64,000 nucleotides of DNA from Nissolia schottii (GCA_003254905.1 QANU01005526.1:65887-129886), one strand, 5' to 3'; shown: positions 12,268 through 24,840, counted from the first letter of the stretch. Numbers and translations are program-made. The notes: generated by a model not told the origin, from the letters alone.

Positions 12268-12644
12268 TTACTTCCGTTCAAACTGTAAAGGAACAGATGT
12301 TTTGTATATTCACTTGATCACACAATTACATGTTATATATAAAACTAAATACAATATTCTACAATTATGACAGATCCTAAACCGATGAACAATCACAAAC
12401 GGATTTGGTGCAATCCTAATTATTTACAGAATCAAATGAAATGATGTGATAGAATCAATTATTATTATTGTGCATATGCCAACAAAAACTTCATTTCATG
12501 GAGAAAAATAAGTAACCTCAAATTAGGGTTAGAACTGAATCGAGCTGAGCCGAGCTGACTGCTCACTTCTTAGTAAAACACATTTAGAAACAAGTCAAAA
12601 TTTTGGGCTCAAGCTTGGCTCACCAAAAGCTTATCGAGCTTGAA

Positions 12645-13219
12645 TGTAATGAGTCCCACATTGGGAAAACAACCTTGAAGGGGATGCCTTGTAAGGACTT
12701 GAGTTCTCTCACTCTAATAACTAGCTTTTGGAGTGTGGTTCTCCAAAGGACATGGTGCTTGTTACAAATAGTGCTTTTGTTGAGAGCCGACCAACCGAAA
12801 AGAGCTAACTGTGGAATATTTTGACCTACAAACGATTTTGATTGAATGAAGTGTCACAGAGTGCAGCTAGCAGACCAAGTGAAATGTTGCTAAGTGAAGT
12901 TCTTGTTGATTTTAGAAGGGGGTGGCAAAGTAACGAGTCCTACACGGGGAATGCTACCTTAATAGGAAGACCTTGTAAGGACTTGGACTTCCCCACTTCA
13001 ATAGCTATCTATTGAGGTGTGTTCTCTTTAGGTTCATATGCTCGTTACAAATGGTGCTTTCATTGAGAGCCAGCCAATCAAAGAGGACTGCCTGTGGATG
13101 GTTCTAACTAGCGAAGGGGTTGGCCATGATCAAGTGAAGCATCGCCCCATGATGCAAGTTTTCAAATGAGGTGACAATGTAACAAGTGTGGTTTTTCCAA
13201 AGTTCTTATGCTTGTTACA
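12645..13219. mobile_element. Tandem miniature-LTR (TRIM-like) array with three terminal repeats
   Basis: Three copies of a small TG...CA unit are seen. Copy A (12645-12766) runs TGTAATGAGTCC to CTTGTTACA. Copy B (about 12930-13049) runs GTAACGAGTCC to CTCGTTACA. Copy C (13178-13219) keeps only the two ends, TGTAACAAG and CTTGTTACA. A and B share internal phrases such as CCTTGTAAGGACTTG. Both are followed by the same spacer, starting RTGCTTTYRTTGAGAGCC. Purine-rich sequence (AGAAGGGGGTGG) precedes B, where a polypurine tract would lie. This looks like LTR-internal-LTR-internal-LTR of an element with about 120-bp LTRs and no coding region. A clean tRNA-Met primer site is not evident. Confidence 0.55.
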
Positions 13220-15277
13220 TTAAACTAGCTCACAAGCCACTCAAACTTGGTTAAATAACACAAATTAGGTATATATTAAGTCTTTTACGCTCAAAAATTA
13301 TAATATGTAAAGTCATAGGAACATAGTCTCACTACTACGTTTATTAAAAAATAAGAGTCTTACTGTTATTACAATGACAAAACATGATTATATGTACATA
13401 TGACACACGTAATTGAATCAACTCATGAGCTAGTGAGTCAAATATAACAAAGTTCAGACTTGGCCATTTGATAAACGATCTAAAATTCTGAGTTCAAGCT
13501 TTACTCATAATTTCATGAACTCAACTTATCAAACCATTAACGAAACAAATTATATATAACTCATGTGCAGACTTGATTTACTTCAAATCCTACTTGTTAA
13601 TACTATACAGCACCTATATCCTGGTACTATACCTAAACTCCCCCCACTATGATTCCATCCCAATATCTTGTGCTAGCCCACAATAGGTTCAGCTGTTTCA
13701 GTTTGGCTCCTTTCTTTCTTTCTTTCTTTGGTGCGTTGCTTGGTAGATTAGGAATTGTTGCTACAACTTGAAACACTATATTTATAACAAATCTCGTATT
13801 CTTATTTACTTTGGTTAATTTAAAACATGGTTATAATAGCACGCCTCCAACGGGCTACTTTGAGAATTAAAATGTGCACAAATCTCAATCTATTACATGA
13901 GCCAGAAACTATGCGGTGACCACATATAACAGATGCTTCCAAGAAAATCATATACTGAACTTCAGTATAAAAGTCACCGCAATAAAATTCACCGTGAAAG
14001 CAACTAGTGTTTCAATAATTTAACAGTTGACAGAAACTTCAACACACAAGTTATGCAAACCATATTCTCCCTTTCAGTTACAATCAAATTAACTTTAAAG
14101 TAAACATACATGTTGCAGTTCATATGAACACATGACTTTATCAATAAACTGGCCAATTAAGCATTTTTCCAAATTCTCGTGCCTTCTGGATTACCTTTAT
14201 TACCTCCCAATTTGGCTTTTATTATGGTTAAAAGTGTAACAGTCTATGACTATCAGGGAATAATTGCCTTCATTCTACTGGCCTGGGAGTGTCGACAAGC
14301 AGGTTGCATAATTGTAACAAACAACAAATGCATCAGATATTCCTATTTTGAATCGCAGAATCATATATGCCCTAGTTTGATTGTAAGGTTGTATCCACAT
14401 TCACTAGTATGATTGTGCCAGGGAACTCATCTCTGTTGGAGATAGTGGAGCCTCATAGATATTTGAAACTTGCAAGACATGGTTAGTGAAAAATTAACTA
14501 GTTACAACGATTTGGTAAGTATACTTTTGGTAAAGAAATTGAAATGATCCAATTTGAGGGAGGTTAAAAAAAAGTCAAATTTGTTGAAATTGGTAAAACT
14601 ATTATCAAAAGTATATATGGAGGAATCAACCCTCTTTGTATTATTCTCACGAGAAAGAAAAAGAAATGATCTGTAGCTGTCCTTTTTTAACCGATTAAAG
14701 ATCCCTAAAGTAATGTCTAAACCCAAAGATTCAAGGAAAAGCTAAAGGATCCTAAAACAAGTAAATACCATTTTCAAGTTTTCTCAACAATTCTATTAGA
14801 GTAACCAGTCTACTAGAATGAAGAAAAAACAATAGATTCATACCCATAATGATGAGAAAGATAGTAGTCACATGGACCCCCCAAACATTAATTGTGAATC
14901 ATACATTCCGAGCGAGAATTTTATTCGAGTTACATTGTATATTTAGCTCAAACTGATTTATCTTGAGTAGGCTGTGTTAAAAGAAATTTGTGTGAAAAAA
15001 CCAAAAGAAAGCAAAAAGTAACAAAAGATGATTGGGGAATGAAATGAAAAATAAGAATTCCCGTGATGATTGCTCTGTCAAATGATGATGCAATGACCTA
15101 TTACAATAAATGACGATCTAAAAGGCACTATAGATTTACATGTAATAATTTACTTTTCCTTTGATACCAGCAATGTCACTCACCTTAGCATTGCCATTCA
15201 CTGTAATTTCATGTACTTGGATGCTCCATATACTTTGTGAGGCAATTTTTGTACTGTTAATTACAGGTGAGATCACT
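13220..15277. other. Intergenic region and 3' flank of the GT90 gene
   Basis: No supported gene. A TTTC repeat lies near 13716-13730. The stretch 14460-14760 resembles non-coding parts of decayed LTR elements, but no boundaries are visible. About 150 bp next to 15278 may be the 3' UTR of the minus-strand gene. Confidence 0.5.
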
Positions 15278-18200
15278 CTATGCAGAATTGAGATTGCATG
15301 GAGGGGTTTGTGAAGGGATGGTAGTTGATTTGTTGAGGAATATCCTCTGCTTCTCATCAGCGAAACAAAGCACAGAATCTGCGCAAACTTCCAAGGCAGT
15401 TGACGGGGGAGTAGGTTTGAAGTCTAGAAGCTTTGAATACTCGGTAATAAGGTGAAACATGTAATCATAAATTCGATCCATACTCAAACTTTCCATAAAT
15501 TCCTGACCTCTCTTCCCTATAGCCTCAGCCTATAGCAATACAAAAGCAAGTACATCAATAATATGATTCATTGGTACTGTTACACAAATCTGGCGAAGAA
15601 AGTTCAATAATTAAGGTAGCAGAAGAATTAAGCTATTTGCAGTCAAAAATCTGAAGTATAAAATACAAGATCCGCAACTAATAGAGGGTAGTCAAACTGA
15701 GATGATCATTACCATGTTTCATGGCATCAAATATGAATTTATTGTACCATACTACCTCTGCCACAAATTTACATTATAACATTAGCTCATAAATGTTGAG
15801 GTCAAATGTCATTCGTAACCATGTTCTGCCACATATAGTGAAAGAAAAAAAAGAACACATTCATTTTGAACTGTTAAATTGACGATTCAGCCTCCACTCG
15901 CAACCATTTCAATCAAAAGTTCAACTACACAAACTGGATTAGTTCATAACTTTTCTGAACATATAAGGTTTAACAAGATCAAACCAAGATCACATGCTGA
16001 TTTCTCATTTAATGATTTGTTAAACTTGACAACATTTAGATTTTTAATTGTGTCATTTCTTATAAATATTACAGTTTCATGTAGGTTTTTAAAATGCAAA
16101 GGCTTTTGAAGTAAACACAAAAAACATGGGAGTGAAAAATAATTATTTATTCCTTTAAAAGTATTAATAAATTGGAGAGAGTGTGTGACACTGTATTGGT
16201 CCTCATGAACCAAACTAAAGGACAGGAATATGCAAGAATGATAAAGATATACCTCATCTGGGTGTTGGTTTCCCCACTCTACAGCTTGCTTTATAGACGG
16301 ACATAGATTTTGAGGATCAACAAGCCAATAGTTATGCTTTGAAATAAGGCCACGGCTGAAAAAATCTTCATACTGAGGTGATATAACTAGTGAAACAGAA
16401 CCACATGAGAGGATATATTTCAGACTCACTGACCATGCATAGCCTTCAGCATATATCTTATACCTACAGGAAGAAAAAAAGTCAGAGAGGATTAGGGAAG
16501 GGGAGATCAACCACATGATAACATCCCAATCAGTAAAATGGGACTTTCCAAAATGGAACTTTCCAAAGTGGAACTTATAAATATAACCAAATAGCATCCC
16601 CATTTTATGTACTTTATTTATTTATTGGTCTCTTCAAGGTATGAGCTTTGTTATAATGAAGAAACTACAACAACTCTTCTAAAATTAGCACCCTTAACGT
16701 AAAAAAATTATCCGTTCATATTTTTTGCATTGTGACCCATCTGACCAGACTGTGCAGCTGTTAATGAAACTAGCATGCTTTGGCTTCCAAGTTATGCTCT
16801 AAGATGAATAAATAAGTGTACTCACTGGTGATTACACTGCTTTGAAAGTTTTGACTGCTTAAAGCCACTTCTCGCTGCTTCCCCCCAATCCTGCAATGCA
16901 TATCAAAATAAAACTTAGACAACTAAAAATTGGTATATAAAGCACATTGAAATTACCAAATATGATTTTAGCCCATATTTCGCAAGATTGCTTAATCCAA
17001 CCTGACGCAGTATTTGTGCTCCCCACATCATTGTATCATTACAGTTTAACAACTCAGTTCGAATAGGGGATGCAACATCTGGGTTTCCTTTCCAGTAAGC
17101 CAGTGGAATCTTATTCTTCCAACTTACAGCTCGAGAACCTTCCTTGATATCTGGAAACTCCTCCTGCCAGGGTTGAATGTTGATCTCTGACCTGAGCAAC
17201 AAATATTTAACAAAGGACAAGTCACATTAAATAACTTTCAAGCGTCAAATATGCACTTCTCGGCAGATCATAAAACAACAGCATAGGTAATTTACATTAT
17301 TTCTAGTCCTGTCATTATTTAAACCCCCCCTCCCCCTTCTTTTTATTCCATCCCCATAACGACACAGGGTAAGGTGCATTTTAGTAAGAACATCATGTGT
17401 TTGCCAATAAACTACATCTGCAAAGACATCTACTGCATTTGCAAAAGGCTTCACACATTAACATTTTAATTATACCACAACAAAAGCACGATCCTTCAAA
17501 ATCAACTTTTCCCATTTCTCCAAAACCAAGTCAGGACAGATCAAGAGCCATAACGCAAGTGACACCAACTCTCTTCAGAGATAACTTAATCTCCAGATCA
17601 AACCTCCCTTGGGTCATTTTGCCTATACTTCAACTTACAATCTCCTTCCTCGCACCAAACCATGGACCTCCATTATTATTTAAAAATAAAAAATAAAGTG
17701 ATGGATGTATACACGCTATGTATAATGCTGAATGGTAAGAATTACTTTTCACAAAGGTAAAGTACAAAAGAGTTAGCCCCCACATTCTTTTTCTTCATTG
17801 CATTTACATTTTAAAGTTCTGCAAGTCTAGGGCACCGATTGGTAAGCGTCCCAGGACAGAAAATATGGAGACGCAAGAACAGCAGAGACGCATCTCTTGC
17901 ATCCCTCCATTTTGGAGGTACGGCAGAGACGCGTCCCTTATGTTCCAGACATCTCTTCTGTATTTTTCTTTAGATGTATAAAAATTAGTTAAAAAATCAT
18001 CCTAAGACAAAGGCAATTTTAAGTTTTATGTTTTCGTCTCCTTCTCCAAACATGATTCTGTTCCCATTGTCTTCGTATTTTCTGTTCTGAGACGCTTACC
18101 AAACACTGTTTGGTTGGTCAAAGCTACCTAGTTTTGTACTAAATAGTATTGTATACGAGAAAAGGCTTTCAAGAATGAACTTGTCTCTAAAATATGAATC

Positions 18201-20111
18201 CACTAAGGTTAAAAGAAAAAGATGCATTGTGTGTATACTATTTCACTCTCTCACTCTAGTGGGCCTTGTCCGTACTAATGTATTATACAGTACAACAAGA
18301 ATGATACACATAAAGAAAACTTTTCTTCACAGAAATTACAAGACATTTATGTCTACCCTCCTTTTCTTTTCTTTGCTTTTCTCTCCTTCTCCTATTAACG
18401 TCTTTCATGTGCTTTTGTCATTTCTACTTTGTCTACAGCATCATGCATGGGAAAGCAGCATTTATGACAAAACAAACAACCGAATGAAAATTTTAAAGCC
18501 ATTTAATGTCACACACACACCCACCCCGACAGCAACAAAAAAAAGTCGAAATGAAGATATTCTACCATTCCAGAAATTATTGGAGACTTGTGGAACACAA
18601 AGTAGAATTGCACTATCTTCACTAGTTGCTCCATTTGCATCCAATAATTTCTCAAGCCCTGTCTAATCTCGGATTTCTTTTATTAGCAAAAGTTTAAGTT
18701 GAGGGAAATGGTTGTCTCGTTTCAAGCTCAGGGTATACCTCTGAGCATCACCCATCATTACCCACAGAGAGCCTGATTGACCTGATAATTGAACTCAAGT
18801 CATGGCCATGATAGGAAGACCGACCAAGTGAGCCAACCCAAGTTAGCACCACATCTCAAATTACCATTTAACATGTATAAAACTACTTTTCCTGGTACTG
18901 TGGTTATCACAACCTAACACTAAAACTGTAGAGTAATGACTTGCAATTTTGCATCATTAGGATATACCATCATCCCTAATTAATGAATTAGGCTTGAAAA
19001 AGAAAATGACATTTTGGGCACAAATCCAAGAAACAAAACCTTACCAACCCCAAAAAGACCAATCAGGGAAAGGGATGTCAAAGTGGTCCTTCGTGGTGCA
19101 ATACCGAAACAGCGGCAACGGCATCGACTGGTGCTCGCTCCTGAGAACCGTAGGCTTATCCATGCAATCAAACATCAAATCCACGTCAGGTACCAACCCA
19201 GGGTACCTCCTCAGGAGTTGCAAGAACCCCCAAATCGTGAACATCGCCCTGCTCTGAACGCAAGCGTAGTACCAATCCACAAACAGCTTCCCTCTCACGA
19301 TCACGACCCTGAACGCCGCCATCTTCTGCGCCTCCGCCACGTGCGCCGCCGAGATCCGCGTCGCCGCCCACGGCGCCAGGTCCTGCCGGATCGCCCGGGA
19401 GTAGAAGTCCGGGCACTCGGCCGGTTTTCCACCCTCCGTCGCGAATCGCCGCCGTTCTATGGCAGTTCCGCCGGAGGAGGGGGAGGAGGTGTAGCGGCAG
19501 GTGAGGTAGGAGCACTGGATGATCCTGTACGCGCGCTGCTGGCGCGTCTCCTCCTCCGCGAAGGGCTTGTGAGGGAACACGTGCCACGGCGTGGGTTCTA
19601 GGTTGTGGCCAGCGACTGTTCCGGTCCTCGAAACGACGTCGTCTACCTGTTCGACGAAATTACACGGAGAACCCAGAAAAGAAAGTTCAGTGAAACGCTT
19701 TCAAAGATTACTGTTAATATTTGTACGTAATTTTTGTGAACATGATCTGACAACATGAGAATTATGAATCACATAACCGAAAATTTCAGTCATGTTGAGT
19801 GAATCTACCATGAAAAAATAAATGTGTCTAAGATTAGTATTTTTCGTGATTTTCACATGCAAAGTCATCAGGGAGAATCATGCATTTATCATGAATCTAC
19901 CCTACGGGGAAAAAAAATAAGAAAAAAAGAAACCACGAGAGCGTGAAAATCATGCGTTCAATCAATGAGGGAAGAGGGAGAAAATGCGGGAAAGTTGGGG
20001 GACCTTGTAGAGGAGGAGTGCGGTGAGGGAGAAGAAGGAGAGAGAGAGGACGCAGGGGATGAGGTAAGAGGGGGAACGAGGGGTGTGTTTTGGATTGGAA
20101 AGGAGTACCAT
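15278..20111 (-). CDS. GT90-family O-glycosyltransferase (Rumi/KDELC-type), 475 aa
   Basis: Six exons on the minus strand: 20004-20111, 19045-19646, 17002-17191, 16826-16890, 16253-16463, 15278-15529. All have GT-AG introns, and phases agree to give 475 residues. Seen: a short cytosolic N-terminus with a signal anchor (about 17-35) and then a lumenal GT90 domain. Motifs include HVFPHKPF, a cysteine-bearing segment, DWSFWGW spanning the exon 2/3 junction, PLAYWKGNP (266-274), YKIYAEGYAWSVSLKY and EDFFSRGLI. Rumi/POGLUT and plant homologues transfer glucose or xylose in the ER/Golgi lumen; the plant acceptors are mostly unknown, probably cell-wall glycans or proteins. Exon 2 is strikingly GC-rich compared with its surroundings. 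Intron 2 (17192-19044) hosts a MITE and a SINE-like sequence. Start 20111 is the ATG that supplies the membrane anchor in frame. Confidence 0.92.
17833..18108. mobile_element. MITE in intron 2 of the GT90 gene
   Basis: The ends are inverted copies. The left begins CACCGATTGGTAAGCGTC and continues CCAGGACAGAAAATA; the complement of the right begins CAGTGTTTGGTAAGCGTC and continues TCAGAACAGAAAATA. This gives about 35 bp of terminal repeat in a 276-bp element with no coding capacity. The CA start suggests hAT, but flanking 8-mers do not match, so the exact ends and superfamily are uncertain. Confidence 0.65.
18720..18845 (-). mobile_element. Possible tRNA-derived SINE fragment in the GT90 intron
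   Basis: On the minus strand the stretch reads GGTTGGCTCACTTGGTCGG followed by CTTGAGTTCAATTATC. This resembles pol III A-box and B-box elements at about tRNA spacing. The B box is degenerate and no tail or target duplication was found. Confidence 0.3.
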
Positions 20112-20329
20112 GGTGGCTGAAGGAGGAGGAGAATGGGAAGAGAAGAGTGTAACGGCGATGATGAAGTGTGTTGAAAGTGCACTGTTTGTTTTTTTGGGTA
20201 TGGATGGAAATTGAAAGAAAGGTCAGAGTCCTATTTTGGAAAAGAGAGTGAGAGAGAGGGTCTTGGTAGTGTAAGTGGAGAAAGGGCCCTACCATTTGCA
20301 CTAGCAGCAGCACCGAGCGGCATTGGGGG

Positions 20330-20338
20330 CCACGTGTC
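20330..20338. promoter_or_regulatory. G-box / ABRE-like site upstream of the GT90 gene
   Basis: CCACGTGTC contains the palindromic CACGTG core, about 220 bp upstream of the start codon. It fits a bZIP or bHLH target site. Only the motif and its position support this. Confidence 0.4.
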
Positions 20339-20339
20339 T

Positions 20340-21834
20340 GAGGTTGCCACTAAATGTTCATGAGGATGATGAACAAGAATGAAAAGTTAGATCAGATCCA
20401 CTCTATTTGGAAAAAAAGTTTTAACCAACACGAGACAGGCAAGACACGGGCTTCAAATCATCATAAAAAATAAAAAATTAAAAAAGTTGTCATCATATGG
20501 CTTAAAGCCATAAATAAAAATTATAAAATTACGATGATATTTAAATATTTATATTTATATTATTTTATCTTAATATCAAAATTTAAAGGGTCTTTTTTCA
20601 GGTATTTATTTACGTTTATAAAATAGTAATTAATTCTTTAATTTAAAACAACACTTTTATAAATGTTGTCTACAATAAATTTTGATATCGGCTTTGACAA
20701 TTTTGATTTAAGAGGGGAGAGAGTGCAAATTGTAAGAAAGAAAAAATACTTAAAATTGACACTTTAAATTTTAAATTAAAGATTAAAATTATACAAATGT
20801 AAATCGTTAAATATAATCATAATATTGTGTTTTTCATTTTTTAAATCCATATATAAATTAAAAACCCAGATTAAAGGGTTAAACACTTCAAATTTTCAAA
20901 GAAAACTAGTATAGGCACCTATGCGATGCATGGGAATGTAACAAAATTTGAATATAAAAAATATTCATAGGATTAAATATTGAATCAATTTAAACTTATA
21001 TTGTATTCATTTATATTTGATTTTTTAATGAACAAATTTTCTAATTCATAAGTAATTTTACTAAGAATTACAAAAATGTTTTTAATGATATGAATATGAA
21101 GAAATAAAATTTGAGAGAATAATTAAATTGAAAGTTACGTAAGGTAATAAATGGATTAGTATTAGTGGTATAATGTTTCACCCGTCACTCTCAATTTTCT
21201 ATGAAACTTTCATTTCATTACTAAATATTCAGTTATACCTCTAATTAAGTTTCCTTTTATAGTGTAATCAACATAGTAGTATATTACGGTTAAAAATTAA
21301 ATGAGGTTAATCTACTAAAATTCTTTATAAGCCACTCTTAATTTTGAGTTTTTTAATACACGTGCATTTATTTAAAGTGACGGATAAAAAAAATGAAAGG
21401 AGTATATAATTAAATTGCATACGTAACATAATTGTAACATAATTGGTTGACATCTCTTGTGCAAAATTTAATATTAGAATGACCTAGTTTATATCAACTT
21501 TACATCATTTTGTTGATTGAATCCTGCTACACGTATATCAAAAAATATACAGTATATATACACAATATATTTATATACATAAAGTTCGTGTTTTAATGCC
21601 TGTAATGTTTGTACACTTGATCAAGTATAATTGAGAATATCATCTATAAGTTTGTAATGTTTGTGCACTCATGAGAATAAAGTTTGTGCATTATTAATGG
21701 TGTATGTATGAGTGTATAAAATTGGGTATACGTGTAGCATTTTTGTTGTTGATTTTGGTTACCTTGCTGGATAGGCTAACCATCAACTTCTTTGTTAATT
21801 ACATCATCAATATTGTCAACATGTTCTTCTTGAG
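20340..21834. other. AT-rich intergenic DNA with GTTTGTGCA-type repeats
   Basis: No gene is seen. Copies of the GTTTGTRCA motif found upstream of the kinase gene recur at about 21607, 21655 and 21679. One continues into CATTATTA, as it does near 5305. A phrase at 20905-20935 (TAGGCACCTATGCGATGCAT) resembles a dispersed plant repeat but has no visible boundaries. Confidence 0.45.
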
Positions 21835-22125
21835 CTACAGGAACAATAGTATCATCAAGAATGAAAAAATCATGAAACTCAACGCCCATTGCAACATTTC
21901 CAACATTCTCCTAGGCTCTTGTTTAGGTACAGGCAACTGAAAATCAACATTGTCAAGTAAATCATCTGTATTAGCACCAAAGTGGACTTTACCACCAATG
22001 TCTTGCTTAATAATAGGAGCATTTTCATTCAAATTCACTGGTGGATCATCAGAGACAACACCAGTATCTCGTAATACTTTTTGAGGAGGATATGGTATAG
22101 GGCACCTCTTAGGCCTCATGCAATT
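21835..22125 (-). pseudogene. Unidentified protein-coding-like fragment
   Basis: On the minus strand the frame downstream of the LINE tail reads about 85 open residues of mixed, protein-like composition, beginning MRPKRCPIPYPPQKVLRDTG and later including a DDLLDNVDFQLPVP stretch. I do not recognise the family. Its position beside a LINE 3' end suggests transposon or captured-gene coding sequence, not an independent gene. Confidence 0.35.
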
Positions 22126-23330
22126 TTTTTTTTTAAATTTTTTATGTGGAACATTTGATTTCATTCAATAGAGGGTAAATTGTTACAATCAGCAAAGATA
22201 AGAGGAAAAATACAATGTAGTGCATCCTCTATCCCAATACTCTATTCTTATGTCTCTTGGCATGTGCAAATTTGCAAGATTGGAAACATCCTCGAAGAAT
22301 GGCATGAAAGTATGTGGGGCTGAGCATCCAGTCCATTATTCTCACATCCGTAGCTGCTGTGATATTCCATTTGGCAGTTGCTATTATAGCTCCCACACTT
22401 GCCCACTATGACTCCTTTCTTTTCGCAACATATATCGAAATTCATTTTATAGTTCCTTTGTGCCTGGTGGTCCTCAACTTCCCCTAGAGCAGCAACTGCA
22501 ATATCGGGTTCTACCTCAGTAGTTTTCGGAATTCAATGAGTAACTACACAGCCTTTGAAATAATCAAAGTTGGTGGCATGAATTGTCCTTCAAAAATCAA
22601 TTTTATTTTTGTCCAGCCACCAACCATAGACTAACATCATTAGCATTTCTCCAATATCAGCATCATGGTTTTTCAAGAAAGATTTTACCCAATCAACAGA
22701 TTTAGCAGTAGGGTGTCAAACACAACGGTGAGCCTTTTCTCACCCAAAGAAAGCGTGACCTGTTGACTTTTCCTCCTGCAAACACTGAGGGCATATATAA
22801 ACGCAGACTTATTGCCGATCTTTGCATCAAATTTTGTCTCACCAGAAGAATATTGTGTAAAAGACACCGCATGAATTGCTTAATTTTTGGCGAAACTTTA
22901 GCTCTCCATATTTTTTCCCAAACCCACCCCATCTTTGGGAGCCTCCGTCATGGAAGAGGATACCCCCATCTGATCATCAGTGCACATAATCATTTGGTAG
23001 GCTGAGCTAACTTTGAGTTCCCCATTTTTTGTCCCCTGCCATGAAAACTCGTCAGATATATCAGAGATGTGAAGTGGGATTGCTAAAATTTGATCAGCCT
23101 CAAAAGGTAGAAAAATTGATCTAATAAGAGCTTCATCCCATGTTTGCGTGTCACGTCTTACAATCTCGAAAACTCTTGCATTTGTTTTAATGTAGACGGT
23201 GGAGACCATAGCTTATTTCCATTTTGTGTAGGAATCCAATTATCATTCCAAATGCACACTGTAGTCCCATTCCCAATTCTCCATAGCCCCCCTTTTCACA
23301 GCACCAAGATGAAACTGAAAACATGATACA
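22126..23330 (-). pseudogene. Decayed LINE (non-LTR retrotransposon) 3' part
   Basis: The minus strand carries, in broken frames, the C-terminal part of a LINE ORF2. One frame near 23209-22930 has the pattern WDEALIRSIF...DEFSWQGTKNGELKVSSAY, typical of the stretch after the reverse transcriptase. The next (22932-22702) has WEKIWRAKVSPKIKQFMRCL, the start of the zf-RVT zinc-binding domain. A degenerate RNase H-like tail follows toward 22200. An A-rich run at about 22139-22126 marks a poly(A) end. Frame breaks and stops make it inactive. The reverse-transcriptase core is missing, so it is 5'-truncated. Confidence 0.75.
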
Positions 23331-23556
23331 ACATCTTTTATAACTAACAACAATGTTAGACAATCACAACAATATTTCGCGAATGTTTTTACAGAAAAGA
23401 TAGTGCTAATTTGGATGAAATCAAGTGATATGACTCACTTAAAGAAGCACGCCATATCATCTAGTATTTTGTCTAGATGGAGAGAACTTGAAAGTTAATT
23501 CAAACAAATGGGAAAATGAAGAGAAGAACAAGTGGTGAAGCTCAACATGAACTAAA

Positions 23557-23843
23557 CTAACCAACAAGCCAAAATGTCACCAGCACAACAATGCAAGAGC
23601 AGACATCATCCCTCATGGCAGCCACCAATGGATCCGTGATCGAAATGCTGAACCGATGAGACGTTCCGGCCCTCCTGGGAATTTCTCGTCGGTGCTGATG
23701 CCCGTGTTCGATGTCCTCATTCACATGTTCATGGCTGGCTTTTCCTCTGCTTGCAAACTAGATGGAGAAGAGGAAGAACAAGAACAAGAAGAAGAAGGTG
23801 CTGCAGACACATGAGAGCTTTGACATCGTTCTTCTTCTTCCAT
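23557..23843 (-). pseudogene. Fragment of an APD-like membrane RING-ligase gene (first exon)
   Basis: The minus strand starts with ATG and a glutamate/serine-rich 40-residue frame (MEEEERCQSSHVSAAPSSS...). After a one-base frame offset it continues as an open frame with GTSHRFSISITDPLVAAMRD and then a hydrophobic CSCIVVLVTFWLVG stop. This arrangement (Ser-rich start, TSHRF..I.DPLVA, hydrophobic segment ending TFW) resembles, from memory, the N-terminus of the plant APD1-4 family of membrane RING E3 ligases. No downstream exons or RING domain are visible nearby, and the frame is broken, so I read it as a truncated duplicate. The family assignment is moderately secure at best. Confidence 0.4.
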
Positions 23844-24839
23844 CCTTCAAGTTAGTTTCAACGAAAGATTAAAGCATGAAAATGATGACAGTGATATATA
23901 TAATCACTTGAATCTCTCTTGTTGTGAGCAACATGAAAGCATAGTACGATACTTGGCTGTAGAATAGTTCTCTTTGAAGATTATGAAGCAATTCTAATGA
24001 ATCCATTGGAATTGCAAAAAGAAAATTACTTCGTTAGATAAATGGATTCATATATGTGCAACATTCCCAACTAGAAAGTCTTATACGCTATTTTCTATAT
24101 TGGTGGTCCTGTACGACTGGTAGTTGGGACTATAGTACTTGTAGAACGTTAAATCTGATAACTAGTGAAAGGACATCAATGATTAAAATTTCGTAAGTAT
24201 TGGACTATTTGTTATCAAGAAGAGCCGGTTTGTTGCACATGGAGTTCATATATTAGGACCATTGATCTTTTTCTTTCATTTTTTTCCTGACTAAATGCAC
24301 TTTTACGTTTCCTATGGGACGCAAAAGCAACCGATTTTGAATTAAAAATGCGCAACTTTCACATTTGCACACATCACATGGTAGTAACATTTACATGGTG
24401 CATCTAACTTTTTTTTTAAGATAAAGAAAGATTTTTTTTAGATAGATTGATGCCAATTTTGTTCAAGATAAAACTCATGCAAGATCACCATTACCGAGAT
24501 TCATAAACTATCGAAATATCCAACAAAATTAAAAAGGATTTACTAAAAACCCACATAAAAAACCTAATAAAAGAAACCCTTAATTTTTTTAGGAAAATAG
24601 ATACTCAGCCTCCCTAATTAAGGCAACAACCATATTTGTAATTCCATACAAAATCCATGCAGAAATAAAAATCAGCATTAAATTACAAAATTCATCCACT
24701 AAACGATAAATCAGCCTTATAACCAGATGTTCCTGTTGTTACATTCTTGAGTTTTTTTTACTCTTTTGCCCTTATTGTTTAAACTATTTACCAAATTACC
24801 CTTGTTTTCAAACTATTTCTCAAACTACCACGGTTTGGG
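23844..24839. other. AT-rich intergenic DNA without a recognisable gene
   Basis: No open frame with family resemblance and no terminal repeats were identified. Confidence 0.5.
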
Positions 24840-24840
24840 C

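Noticed and set aside
12652-12665. GTCCCACATTG resembles the upstream element (RTCCCACATCG) of plant U-snRNA promoters
   Set aside because: No TATA box at the required distance downstream and no snRNA sequence follows; the motif lies inside the LTR-like repeat unit.
18175-18666. 163-codon plus-strand open frame
   Set aside because: It is inside intron 2 of the GT90 gene, low-complexity in part, with no recognisable motif.
19014-19601. Long overlapping plus- and minus-strand frames at the GC-rich exon
   Set aside because: They are shadows of exon 2 of the GT90 gene; only one minus-strand frame has the family motifs and correct splice phases.
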